In this document: positions 48,586 to 56,278 of the stretch, piece by piece
Layout of the letters: every line of letters begins with the position of its first letter
How positions within the stretch are numbered: the first letter of the stretch is position 1
DNA from: Deltaproteobacteria bacterium
Lineage (GTDB): Bacteria > Desulfobacterota > Binatia > UTPRO1
Direction: 5' to 3'
DNA length: 64,000 nt
Assembly: GCA_016200545.1 (NCBI GenBank)
Contig: JACQEO010000041.1
Location: 1 to 64,000 of the forward strand
The notes under the pieces: generated by a model
What the model was told of the DNA's origin: nothing
Seen by the model: the letters and a program-made list of their open reading frames with translations, nothing else
Databases searched by the model: none
Program-made: the position numbers and the translations under genes

Positions 48586-49440
48586 ATGGATACGATCGGA
48601 GCTACGCTCTTTGAGAATGAGGGGTTTCTCGAGAGTCCTCGTTGGTACGGGGGCCAACTCTGGATGTCTGATGTGCTGGGCGAGAAAGTGCTGTGCGTCG
48701 ACGGCGGTGGGTCGATTCGAACCGTCTGCCAGCTACAAGATCTGCCGTCCGGAATCGGCTTTCTCCCAGATGGTCGCCTGCTCATCGTCACCATGAAGGC
48801 CCGACGGCTGCTGAGCTGCTCAGCGGGTTCAGTGGCCCCGTATCTAGATCTCCGCGATCTGAACGCTGGGACACCAAACGACATGGCGATCGATGAGAGT
48901 GGACGCGCGTACGTCGGAGATCTCGGCTTCGATCTCTTCGAGCGTCATGCTCGCGGAAGCGATGGACGCCTGATGCTCGTGCGCAACTGCAGAGATGCGT
49001 CCGTGGTCGCGGACGAACTAGCCTACCCAAACGGGATCGCCCTGACGTCTGCCGGGGACACCCTGATCGTCGCCGAGACCGACGCGGACCGCTTGACCGC
49101 CTTCACGATCCGAGGGGATGGTTCGCTGACGAGGAGAAGAGTATTCGCCCAGCTGCCGGCGGGCTCATCACCTGACGGGCTCTGCCTGGATCAGGAAGGT
49201 GCCGCCTGGGTCGCCGCGTTCAATGGTGAAAGATTTCTTCGGGTCAAATCAGGCGGGCAGGTGATTCAGTGCTTGCGGACGCCCGGGCAGCGGGCGGTCG
49301 CGTGCGTGCTCGGTGGCGTAAGTCGGCGATCGCTCTATTGCTTGATGGCGCGGACCTCGCCCGAGGATTTGCGGCGTGGTGAATCGCAGTCTCGTCTCGA
49401 AGTGGTGGACGTCACAGTGCCTGGTGCCGGAATTCCGTAG
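48586..49440 (+). CDS. SMP-30/gluconolactonase-like propeller protein
   Basis: A 284-residue six-bladed propeller. FENEGFLESPRWYGGQLWMS opens with the Glu that ligates calcium in SMP-30 (E-S/G-P). PNDMAIDESGRAYVGDLGFD and ADELAYPNGIALTSAGDTLI hold the Asn ligands, and GSSPDGLCLDQEGAAWVAAF the Asp. The metal site therefore looks complete, which fits a lactonase hydrolysing gluconolactone or a related lactone. No signal peptide. The role in the cell is unknown. Confidence 0.88.
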   Translation: MDTIGATLFENEGFLESPRWYGGQLWMSDVLGEKVLCVDGGGSIRTVCQLQDLPSGIGFLPDGRLLIVTMKARRLLSCSAGSVAPYLDLRDLNAGTPNDMAIDESGRAYVGDLGFDLFERHARGSDGRLMLVRNCRDASVVADELAYPNGIALTSAGDTLIVAETDADRLTAFTIRGDGSLTRRRVFAQLPAGSSPDGLCLDQEGAAWVAAFNGERFLRVKSGGQVIQCLRTPGQRAVACVLGGVSRRSLYCLMARTSPEDLRRGESQSRLEVVDVTVPGAGIP

Positions 49441-49450
49441 GCTAAGGCGG

Positions 49451-50005
49451 ATGATCATCCCGAAGATGGCGGGCGTCTCATTGCGACTCGCGACATTAGC
49501 TGATGCTACACCGCTTCGACGGCTCATCGGCGTATCCGTGCGGACCTTGGCTCGCGGAGACTACAGCGACGTGCAGATCAAAGCGGCACTCAGATCAGCG
49601 TGGGCAGTTGATACCCAGTTGATTGAGGACGGGACGTACTTCGTGGGGGAAGCGGCCGGTGCAATCATCGCGTGCGGAGGCTGGAGCTGGCGACGAACCC
49701 TGTTCGGTGGCGATGACCACCTCGGCCGCCAACCCGACGTGCTCGATCCTGCGCATGATGCTGCTCGGATCCCAGCCTTCTTCATCAACCCACAGTGGGC
49801 CCGAAAAGGTATAGGCAGCCGAATACTCTTGCGCTGCGAGCGGGAGGCGCGGGCATTTGGTTTCCGATCTCTGGAACTGGTGGCGACGCTGCCAGGCGAA
49901 CGATTCTACAGAGCCCACGGCTACTCTGGTGCCGAACGTCGCGAATACGCCCTCGCCGGAGGCCTATCGATCGCGTTCGTTTCCATGCGGAAGGACCTGT
50001 CGTAA
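49451..50005 (+). CDS. GNAT-family N-acetyltransferase
   Basis: A 184-residue acetyltransferase. AAFFINPQWARKGIGSRILL-type motif A (QWARKGIGSRIL) and ELVATLPGERFYRAHGYSG motif B are present. GCTAAGGCGG lies before the ATG at 49451, which decides the start; a longer frame from 49376 overlaps the propeller gene. Ten bp after the SMP-30 stop, so the two are probably co-transcribed. Substrate unknown. Confidence 0.9.
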   Translation: MIIPKMAGVSLRLATLADATPLRRLIGVSVRTLARGDYSDVQIKAALRSAWAVDTQLIEDGTYFVGEAAGAIIACGGWSWRRTLFGGDDHLGRQPDVLDPAHDAARIPAFFINPQWARKGIGSRILLRCEREARAFGFRSLELVATLPGERFYRAHGYSGAERREYALAGGLSIAFVSMRKDLS

Positions 50006-50038
50006 CGTCAAGAGGGACCCCTATTTGGGTAGTGCCCT

Positions 50039-50602
50039 ATGGTGCATTTCAGCGATTTCAGCGTCGCGCGCGATCTGCTTCGGAACCGGGGCGCCGCTTC
50101 CATCGAACACATTGAAGGTGACCTGCTGTCGCATCTGGAAGGAACCGCTGCCCTGCTGGCAAGCTGGGGTGCGGATTTGACGCTCCAACTTGCCGGGCTC
50201 TGCCACGCGGCCTACGGAACCGACGGCCTCTCCGCATCGCTGCTCACGCTTGGGGAGCGGCGGATTCTGATCCGCGCCATAGGGGCCGATGCCGAGCGTC
50301 TTGTGTACCTCTACGCCGCCTGTATTCGGGACGATCTGTATCCTCGCTTCGGTCGCGATGCTCGCCTCGACCTCCGAGACCGATTTACAGGTGCGACACG
50401 TCTCCTCCCTCAAGACGAAGTACGCAACTTCGTCGAGCTCACATTCGCCAACGAACTTGAACTCGCCCGTCGCCTTCCCGCTTTCGCCGCAACCTACCGT
50501 ACCGGCCTTGTCGAGCTCTTTCGGCGCTGCCGCGCGTACGCGAGCCGGGCTGCCTATCGATGCTTTCTCGACACTTTCTCCGCGCGAGCCGCACGCCTCT
50601 GA
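50039..50602 (+). CDS. HD-like DUF6817-type protein
   Basis: A 187-residue helical protein. HFSDFSVARDLLRNRGAASI, HLEGTAALLASWGADLTLQL and AGLCHAAYGTDGLSA resemble DUF6817 proteins, in which HLxGT and HxxYGT recall a reduced HD-phosphohydrolase site. Family assignment is from memory. The clear HD doublet is absent, so hydrolase activity is uncertain. It lies 9 bp before the methyltransferase gene, in the same operon. Confidence 0.65.
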   Translation: MVHFSDFSVARDLLRNRGAASIEHIEGDLLSHLEGTAALLASWGADLTLQLAGLCHAAYGTDGLSASLLTLGERRILIRAIGADAERLVYLYAACIRDDLYPRFGRDARLDLRDRFTGATRLLPQDEVRNFVELTFANELELARRLPAFAATYRTGLVELFRRCRAYASRAAYRCFLDTFSARAARL

Positions 50603-50611
50603 GATCCACCA

Positions 50612-51409
50612 ATGCCACGCTGCATGGATTACGACCCGATCGCCGGTGAGTACGATCGGCGCTACCTCGACAATGAATACCCAGGCGTCGAGCGCACGCT
50701 TGTCGATTGCGTCGGTGATGCTCCCGGTCTTCATGCGCTCGAGGTCGGATGCGGCACTGGGCATTGGCTCGGATTGCTCGCCGAACGAGGCATCACAGCA
50801 ACGGGTCTAGACGCCTCCACCCGGATGCTCACTCATGCCAGGATCAACGCACCCTCCGCTAACCTCGTACATGGCCTCGCCGAGAGACTTCCGTTCGCGG
50901 AGGACACCTTCGACCGAGTGTTTTGCATCAACGCCTTCCACCATTTCAGCGATAGGGCAGGCTTCCTGGGCGAGGCGGGTCGCGTGCTCCGACACGGCGG
51001 CTCGATGCTCATAGTCGGCCTCGACCCGCACACGGGACTCGATCGATGGTTTCTCTACGAGTACTTCGAGGGCACCCTCGCGATCGACAAGAGTCGGTTT
51101 CCCTCCTCGAGAGAGATCCGGCACGCTCTCCGCGCGACCGGGTTTCAAGACTGTCGGACCTTCGAAGCCGAGCACCTCGAGGGCCTCGTTCCGGCCGAGC
51201 AAGCACTCGCGGCTGGGAGGCTGAGCAAAACGACAACCTCGCAGCTGGGCGTTCTCACCGACACCGAATACGGGAGGGGTCTGACGCGCGTGCACGAGGA
51301 AGCCGCTCGCGCGAGGGCACGCGGCGAAACCCTCGTGTTGACCTCAGACTTGCGGCTGTTTGCGACGGTCGCCTCGAAGGGAGAGAAATACCGCCGCCGA
51401 CGGCGCTAG
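50612..51409 (+). CDS. Class I SAM-dependent methyltransferase
   Basis: A 265-residue methyltransferase (Methyltransf_11 type). HALEVGCGTGHWLGLLAERG is motif I, ATGLDASTRMLTHAR motif II, GLAERLPFAEDTFDRVFCIN motif IV and VLRHGGSMLIVGLDP motif V. The C-terminal third (about 160-265) is specific and ends in a basic KYRRRRR. The acceptor is unknown. It follows the DUF6817-type gene closely; a HIT protein follows 57 bp later. Confidence 0.9.
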   Translation: MPRCMDYDPIAGEYDRRYLDNEYPGVERTLVDCVGDAPGLHALEVGCGTGHWLGLLAERGITATGLDASTRMLTHARINAPSANLVHGLAERLPFAEDTFDRVFCINAFHHFSDRAGFLGEAGRVLRHGGSMLIVGLDPHTGLDRWFLYEYFEGTLAIDKSRFPSSREIRHALRATGFQDCRTFEAEHLEGLVPAEQALAAGRLSKTTTSQLGVLTDTEYGRGLTRVHEEAARARARGETLVLTSDLRLFATVASKGEKYRRRRR

Positions 51410-51466
51410 AGTGGACGAGCACGGCGAGCCCATGGCGCCGTCCCCGCCCGGATCGAGGAGACGTCA

Positions 51467-51820
51467 ATGTCCGATTGTGTGCTGTGTCAGATCGTCGACG
51501 GTAAGCTTCGAGCGAAGGTGCTGTACCAGGATGACCTCGTCCTCGCCTTGGACCTGCCGCAGGACCACCCTGTCAGGCTGGCGCCCGTCCACTTTCTCGT
51601 CATCCCGAAGGAACACCTACCGTCCGCACGGGAAACCGACACGAGACACGAACCGGCGCTCGGTCGGCTGGTGACCGTGGCCGCACGAATCGCGCGCGAC
51701 ATGGGCATGGAATCGACCGGCTACCGCCTGGCGAGCAATACGGGAGACGACGCAGGGCAAACCGTCTTCCACTTGCACCTCCACTGTCTCGGCGGGCGGA
51801 AGCTCGGACCGGAGGGCTAG
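51467..51820 (+). CDS. HIT-family (HinT-like) nucleotide phosphoramidase
   Basis: A 117-residue protein of the usual Hint length. MSDCVLCQIVDGKL carries the CxxC often found in the family's N-terminus, LVIPKEHLPSA is standard, and VFHLHLHCLGGR is the His-x-His-x-His active site. It hydrolyses nucleoside phosphoramidates such as AMP-lysine. Good preceding site (GAGGAG). Confidence 0.92.
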   Translation: MSDCVLCQIVDGKLRAKVLYQDDLVLALDLPQDHPVRLAPVHFLVIPKEHLPSARETDTRHEPALGRLVTVAARIARDMGMESTGYRLASNTGDDAGQTVFHLHLHCLGGRKLGPEG

Positions 51821-51999
51821 GGGCCGCTCGCGCCGATGACGGTCCGGCCGAGGGCTATGCCGGGTCGTTCGATCAGATGAAGGAGAAGCCACCCACCGCC
51901 ATAGATGGGACCTCGTGACCTGCTCTCAGAACCTGGGCCATCCGGCGTTGACCCGGTCTGGAGGCGAAGAGGCTGACTTCATGCTCCGCCGTCGGCGGC

Positions 52000-52347
52000 T
52001 CAAGCAGCGCGCGTCAACCTGAACGCTGTACGGATCTCGTCGAATGGAACACGAACCGTGCTGCCCCTTCGCTCGATGAGCCCGATCTCGATCAGTGCCT
52101 GCACGTCCCCATGGACGTTCTTGACGTTGCGCTGAACCTGGCGGGTGAGCTCGCGAACCGAGAGCGGTCCCGACGACTGAAGCACAGTCAGCAACGTCCA
52201 GCGCTTGGGCGTGATGCGCCGGAACAACACCTCCGGGGATTCGAAGCTGATGACCTTGCCGGCACGACGACCCGTCCGCCATGCTTTGGCAAACCGCCTC
52301 AGAGAGTGTTCCAGGCCCGAGATCTCGATCGTCACCGTGCGTTTCAT
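52000..52347 (-). CDS. HTH antitoxin-like regulator (TumA-type)
   Basis: A 115-residue winged-helix protein. TVLQSSGPLSVRELTRQVQR, NVKNVHGDVQALIEIGLIER and VPFDEIRTAFRL fit the MarR-like regulators found immediately downstream of TumE/DUF6516 genes. Its ATG overlaps the stop of the TumE-type gene (ATGA), so it is translated from the same message. By analogy it is the antitoxin and autorepressor. The name rests on recollection of the pairing. Confidence 0.8.
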   Translation of the reverse strand: MKRTVTIEISGLEHSLRRFAKAWRTGRRAGKVISFESPEVLFRRITPKRWTLLTVLQSSGPLSVRELTRQVQRNVKNVHGDVQALIEIGLIERRGSTVRVPFDEIRTAFRLTRAA

Positions 52348-52631
52348 CGTAGCCTTCCCATCGCGCGCACGTCACGCATGAAGTTGCTCAGCAGGGCGTC
52401 GACTGTCGTGAACCGATAGGGCTCCGTGCGCGAGCCAATGTGTCGGTGATCTCCCTTGCCGGTCTCGTTGTCGTAGCGCAGCACGCACCTCCCGCCACGT
52501 ACGTAGGCGAGGCGATACTTGTAGCCATGCGGCCGATCTGCTGTTGGCCTGGGTAGCTTCCAGAGAATCAGTTCGACGAAGCCACCTTGCTCGAGTTCCT
52601 TTCGCTCGCGAAGCAGCGGTTGTACCCGCAT
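52344..52631 (-). CDS. TumE/DUF6516-family toxin-like protein
   Basis: A 95-residue protein. GFVELILWKLPRP, GYKYRLAYVRGGRCVLRYDN and ETGKGDHRHIGSRTEPYRFT are the features of DUF6516 (TumE): a small beta-rich domain with a conserved ExGKGDHxH motif, here intact. The family sits beside helix-turn-helix proteins and is annotated as toxin. A 7-bp palindrome covers its start codon. Catalytic activity is not established to my knowledge. Confidence 0.8.
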   Translation of the reverse strand: MRVQPLLRERKELEQGGFVELILWKLPRPTADRPHGYKYRLAYVRGGRCVLRYDNETGKGDHRHIGSRTEPYRFTTVDALLSNFMRDVRAMGRLR

Positions 52632-52650
52632 GTTGGTGTGTATACCAACA
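52631..52650. promoter_or_regulatory. Palindrome over TumE start
   Basis: TGTTGGT, spacer GTGTAT, ACCAACA: perfect 7-bp arms starting within the toxin's start codon. It is a probable autoregulatory operator, as in the other modules of this window. From 52651 to 52958 I see no gene. Confidence 0.55.
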
Positions 52651-52958
52651 CGTGCGTTGCAAACAAGCCCGATCTACGCGGAGACACGTCAATCACCGCG
52701 AGTCCGGATCGTGATCATCGACGAGAAACCGCGACGGCGCCGGGGCGAATGACCGTCGAGGCGGCGTGAGCGCGTGCTCCCGAGCGCTGCTGTCGGATGC
52801 TAGTCGGCTACCGTGGTTTGCAGGGAACGTTCGAGGCGCGTAGGTTGCGTGAGCGCTCCACAAGGTCGTTCGGTCGACGCTCAGGTCGCGGCCGGACGGG
52901 CAACGTCGCGAGGAAGGAGGACATGTCTATGACGTAACGACCAATACGGAGGGACGAA

Positions 52959-53273
52959 ATGCCGCTTCGCATGAAGGACACGCCATGCTCGCTGTGCGAT
53001 ACTTGTCGCCACGCGATCATCACCCGCGCGCTCGGCCGCAACGAACGGGAGATCCGTTGCCGGATGCTCTCAGATCAACGCGTGGCACCGATGGCAGAGT
53101 GCAGCGACTATCGCGACCGCACGACGGCTACCTTGCACGAGATGAGCGACATGGCATGGCGCGTTCGTTTGCTGCCGGACGGCGCGGTGGAGATCCTTCA
53201 TCCCGATGAGATCGAACCGCGCAAGAAGTATGTGCGAGTTCCTGGGTTCCTCGCTCGGTATGACGACGACTGA
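52959..53273 (+). CDS. Small cysteine-containing protein, unknown
   Basis: A 104-residue protein preceded by GGAGGG. MKDTPCSLCDTCRHAIITRA has CxxCxxC, and two further Cys follow (REIRCRM, MAECSDY), a spacing that suggests a metal or Fe-S site. A helical middle and a charged end (EIEPRKKYVRVPGF) complete it. I do not recognise it. Confidence 0.7.
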   Translation: MPLRMKDTPCSLCDTCRHAIITRALGRNEREIRCRMLSDQRVAPMAECSDYRDRTTATLHEMSDMAWRVRLLPDGAVEILHPDEIEPRKKYVRVPGFLARYDDD

Positions 53274-53716
53274 ATAGGGGATCCTGTGCGAGACGACGGA
53301 ACCACCCTGACTCAGCGATCAATCGAGGAAGGATGAAGTGATCCAGGGGGAATCCGAACAGCTGCCGGTATGAGCGCGCGAGAGTTCTCTGGCAGTACCT
53401 CGGCACGCGCGCGCCGCTACGGCGCCGCCACGTCGATGAGTCTCCCCCGGCGAAGCCGTTCTCACCCTTGGGCCCGCATCCATTCTCCGCGCTCTTCCCG
53501 TCCGGGAACGGATCCTTCACCGGCTTCTTCCTCCGGGGCGAGGACACACGTCGTCAGCGGCATGGGCGTCGCTCCCGCCGAGCGCTTCTTGATCGACCGT
53601 CGCCGCCAACCGGAAATCCTCGTGGCGCTCTCCCCGCTCTCACGAACGAGGCACCCGCGACAGTTTTTGCGCCGCAACGCTCGCTGATGACGTCGTCCGT
53701 TCCAATGTAGCAAGCC
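53274..53716. other. 443-bp gap, no gene supported
   Basis: Open frames on both strands here (for example minus 53462-53713 directly after the Rhs gene) lack ribosome sites and family features. One that begins MLHWNGRRHQ could be an immunity-type gene by position, but its composition is that of chance GC-rich frames. I see no repeats or hairpins of note. Confidence 0.4.
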
Positions 53717-56278
53717 TCAGGGGTTGAGGTCCCCGCGGTTCGTGAATCCGCCGGCAGCGTTGCTCCCGCGGGTCGTGTTGCCGGCGGCGTTCTCGAAGTG
53801 CGCTTGCTCGATGCCGATGTCGTTGAGATTCCTCTGCAGCCTGTCACTCGCGCGCTCGGCTCCGTTGGCGGCTTGGCGCGCAGCCCTCTCTGCGACCTGC
53901 CGCGCGACTTCGTCGTTGGCGAGACGGACGGCTCTGCTTTCGAGCGCGGTACCGGCCTCCGAGATTCCCATCCCGGCGGCGTCGACCACGGCGAGCGCCA
54001 GATCGACGCATTGTGCGTAGAACTCGCCGTCGAGGTAGTCGCTGCTCGAGCGATTGATCTGTCTGGATGGCGGCCGGAAGAGCTGGTCGTAGAGCGTCGG
54101 ACCAGGATCGAAGCCGAGCTTGACTGCCGTCAGGTTGACGACGGCGTCTATTCCGACCTCCAAGGCCAACATGGGGTTGGTCGCGAGCTGAATGTCCGCG
54201 TTGTAGCGCTCCTCGAAGCCCGTGAACGTTTCGTACCAGTCGAGCCCCGAGGGATCGTTGACGTCGAGAGGATCGTTCAGCGCGTAGCGGTAGAGGTTGG
54301 GGTCGTTACCGGCGAACCCGCTCGGGTCCTTGGCCGTCCAGCATCCCGTCACCGCGTCGTAGTCGCGCGCGCCGAAGCGGACGAGCTTAGTGTCGGGGTC
54401 ATACAGGCCGCCGGCGAAGCCGAAGGGCTGGAAGCCAGGATTGGTATCCTGCGTGACCCGGCCGAAGGTGTCGTAGTCGAGGCGCTGCGCGATCGCGCCG
54501 GTCGCGGCGTTCACCACGAGACGCACGCTCCCGATGGTGTCGCTGATCACGCGGAAGGCGACGCCTCCCTTCACGAGATACGCCGGAACGGTGCCGCCGG
54601 TGTAGACGAACCGGCTCACGATCGTGCCGTTGCCGTCGAGCTCGGCGACGGGGCGCAGGAGGCCGTCGTAGAGGAAGCCTTGCACGAGCGTCCCGTTCAC
54701 CTTCTTGCCGACCCGCCGGGTCTGGCCGTCCACGACGTAGGTGATGGCGGTCGTGTCGGGAAGCGTCACGGTCAAGAGGCTGCCGATCACGTCGTACTCG
54801 TACGTGGTGGTCTGGGAGCCGGCGGTGGTCTTGCTCTCGCGGTCGCCGGCGGGGGTGTAGGTGAAGCTCGTCGTGCCGTATTGCGTGAGCCTATCCTGCG
54901 CGTCGGTCGTCGTACTCACGTGCACCCCCGCGACCGTGGCGTCCGTGCGATTGCCGTTGTCGTCGTAGGTGTAGCTCTCGGACGGCGCGCCGTTCTTGGT
55001 GACGGTGATCAATTGCCCGACCTGGTCGAAAGTGTAGTCGTAGGTGTCGGTGACGCCGCCGATGGTCTCGACCTTCTGGACGATGCGGCCGATCGCGTCC
55101 CGCGTCACCGTCTCGGCGTAGACCGGCGTTGCGTTGGCGCTCGCGGCGTAGCTCGTGAGCTCGGCGAACGTGTTGTAGCCGACCGTGTCGGTCACGACGC
55201 CGAGCGTGTGTCCGGTCACGAGCCCGTTCGTTGCGTCGTGGGTGAGGCTCAAAGCGCCCGCGCCGGTCAGCTGGCTGTCGGGGTCGTAGGTGTAGCCGAT
55301 GGTAGGGGTGCCGCCGACGGTCTGGCTCGCCACCCGAAGCAAGGCGTCGTACGTGCGCGTCACGCTCCCGGGGACGGGACCGCTCATCGTTTCGCCGACC
55401 GAAAGCAAGCCGTCGTAGGTGTAGTCGATGACGACCCCGCTCGCGCCGGCGACTTCCGCGAGGCGTCCAGTGGCGTCGTAGTCGAAGGTGTCGACGAGCG
55501 GGGGACCGCCGAGGTTCTGCGTGCGCGTGACCGGCCGTCCCGCGGTGTCGTAGCCGATGGTCATCGCGTCGGTGCCCGTGCGCGTCACGCCCGTCATGGC
55601 GCGATCGAGGTCGTAGGCGAAGGCGAGGGTGCCGGTGCCCGGCACCGTGGGCGGCGTCGTCAGGATCAGCTCGTTCCGATCCGAGAAGGCGAGCGTGTGC
55701 GCCGGCCGTCCCGGCGGCGTCACGCTGACCAGGTTCCCGGACGCATCATAGGCGAGGGCGACGACCTTGCCGCTCGGCAACGTCTTCGTCGTGACCCTTC
55801 CCGCGAGGTCATGACTGAGTGAGCTCGTGCGCCCGAGGGCGTCCGTGATGGTGTCGACGAAGCCGTCGGCGTCATAGGTGTACGTGAGCGTGCGCGCGGT
55901 CGGGCCGGTGCCGGCCGTGAGTGTCGCGAGTCGTCCGCGCGCGTCGTAGGTCACCTGCTTGGGCGCGAGGTTCCCGAGCTGGATCGACACGAGCCGGCCG
56001 AGGGCGTCGATCGTCATCGTCGACACGCGACCAGCGGCACTCGTGGCGACGAACGTCTTGGTCGCCGCCGTGTAGGTGGTAGTAGTCGTGTTCCCGCCGA
56101 TGGTCGCCGTGTTGGTCTGGCTCGTCAGCGAGAGCGGATCGTGCGGGTCGGCGAGGGTGACAGTCCGATTCGACGTCAGCGTGAACGTCGGGGAGCTCGG
56201 GAAATCGAGCGACGTCGCGGTCACGATCGGCGCCTGCATGCCGAAGCGTGGGTCGGGGCCAACCGTCGTGTCCGACAC
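53717..56278 (-). CDS. Rhs/YD-repeat protein, C-terminal part
   Basis: An 853-codon frame in which YD repeats run over about 550 residues (TYDARGRLATLTAG, YDASGNLVSVTPPG, YDDNGNRTDAT), building a beta-cage shell. The core-closing motif is FGARDYDAVTGCWTAKDPSG, RYALNDPLDVNDPSGLDW, after which about 150 residues of variable tip remain, with YLDGEFYAQCVDLALAVVDA and an Ala/Arg-rich end. The tip matches no toxin I know. The frame is a continuation of the piece upstream on the minus strand. A one-base loss near 56318-56330 splits them (NQSVR to SIDAGTIHTTTPDG). Surface or secreted polymorphic protein. Confidence 0.85.
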   Translation of the reverse strand: MSDTTVGPDPRFGMQAPIVTATSLDFPSSPTFTLTSNRTVTLADPHDPLSLTSQTNTATIGGNTTTTTYTAATKTFVATSAAGRVSTMTIDALGRLVSIQLGNLAPKQVTYDARGRLATLTAGTGPTARTLTYTYDADGFVDTITDALGRTSSLSHDLAGRVTTKTLPSGKVVALAYDASGNLVSVTPPGRPAHTLAFSDRNELILTTPPTVPGTGTLAFAYDLDRAMTGVTRTGTDAMTIGYDTAGRPVTRTQNLGGPPLVDTFDYDATGRLAEVAGASGVVIDYTYDGLLSVGETMSGPVPGSVTRTYDALLRVASQTVGGTPTIGYTYDPDSQLTGAGALSLTHDATNGLVTGHTLGVVTDTVGYNTFAELTSYAASANATPVYAETVTRDAIGRIVQKVETIGGVTDTYDYTFDQVGQLITVTKNGAPSESYTYDDNGNRTDATVAGVHVSTTTDAQDRLTQYGTTSFTYTPAGDRESKTTAGSQTTTYEYDVIGSLLTVTLPDTTAITYVVDGQTRRVGKKVNGTLVQGFLYDGLLRPVAELDGNGTIVSRFVYTGGTVPAYLVKGGVAFRVISDTIGSVRLVVNAATGAIAQRLDYDTFGRVTQDTNPGFQPFGFAGGLYDPDTKLVRFGARDYDAVTGCWTAKDPSGFAGNDPNLYRYALNDPLDVNDPSGLDWYETFTGFEERYNADIQLATNPMLALEVGIDAVVNLTAVKLGFDPGPTLYDQLFRPPSRQINRSSSDYLDGEFYAQCVDLALAVVDAAGMGISEAGTALESRAVRLANDEVARQVAERAARQAANGAERASDRLQRNLNDIGIEQAHFENAAGNTTRGSNAAGGFTNRGDLNP

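Noticed and set aside
53128..53547. 139-codon minus-strand frame overlapping the small Cys protein
   Set aside because: The opposite strand has a strong ribosome site and spaced cysteines, and this frame is basic and motif-free.
53798..55822. 674-codon plus-strand open frame
   Set aside because: Antisense of the YD-repeat region, repetitive Val/Gly/Arg composition only.
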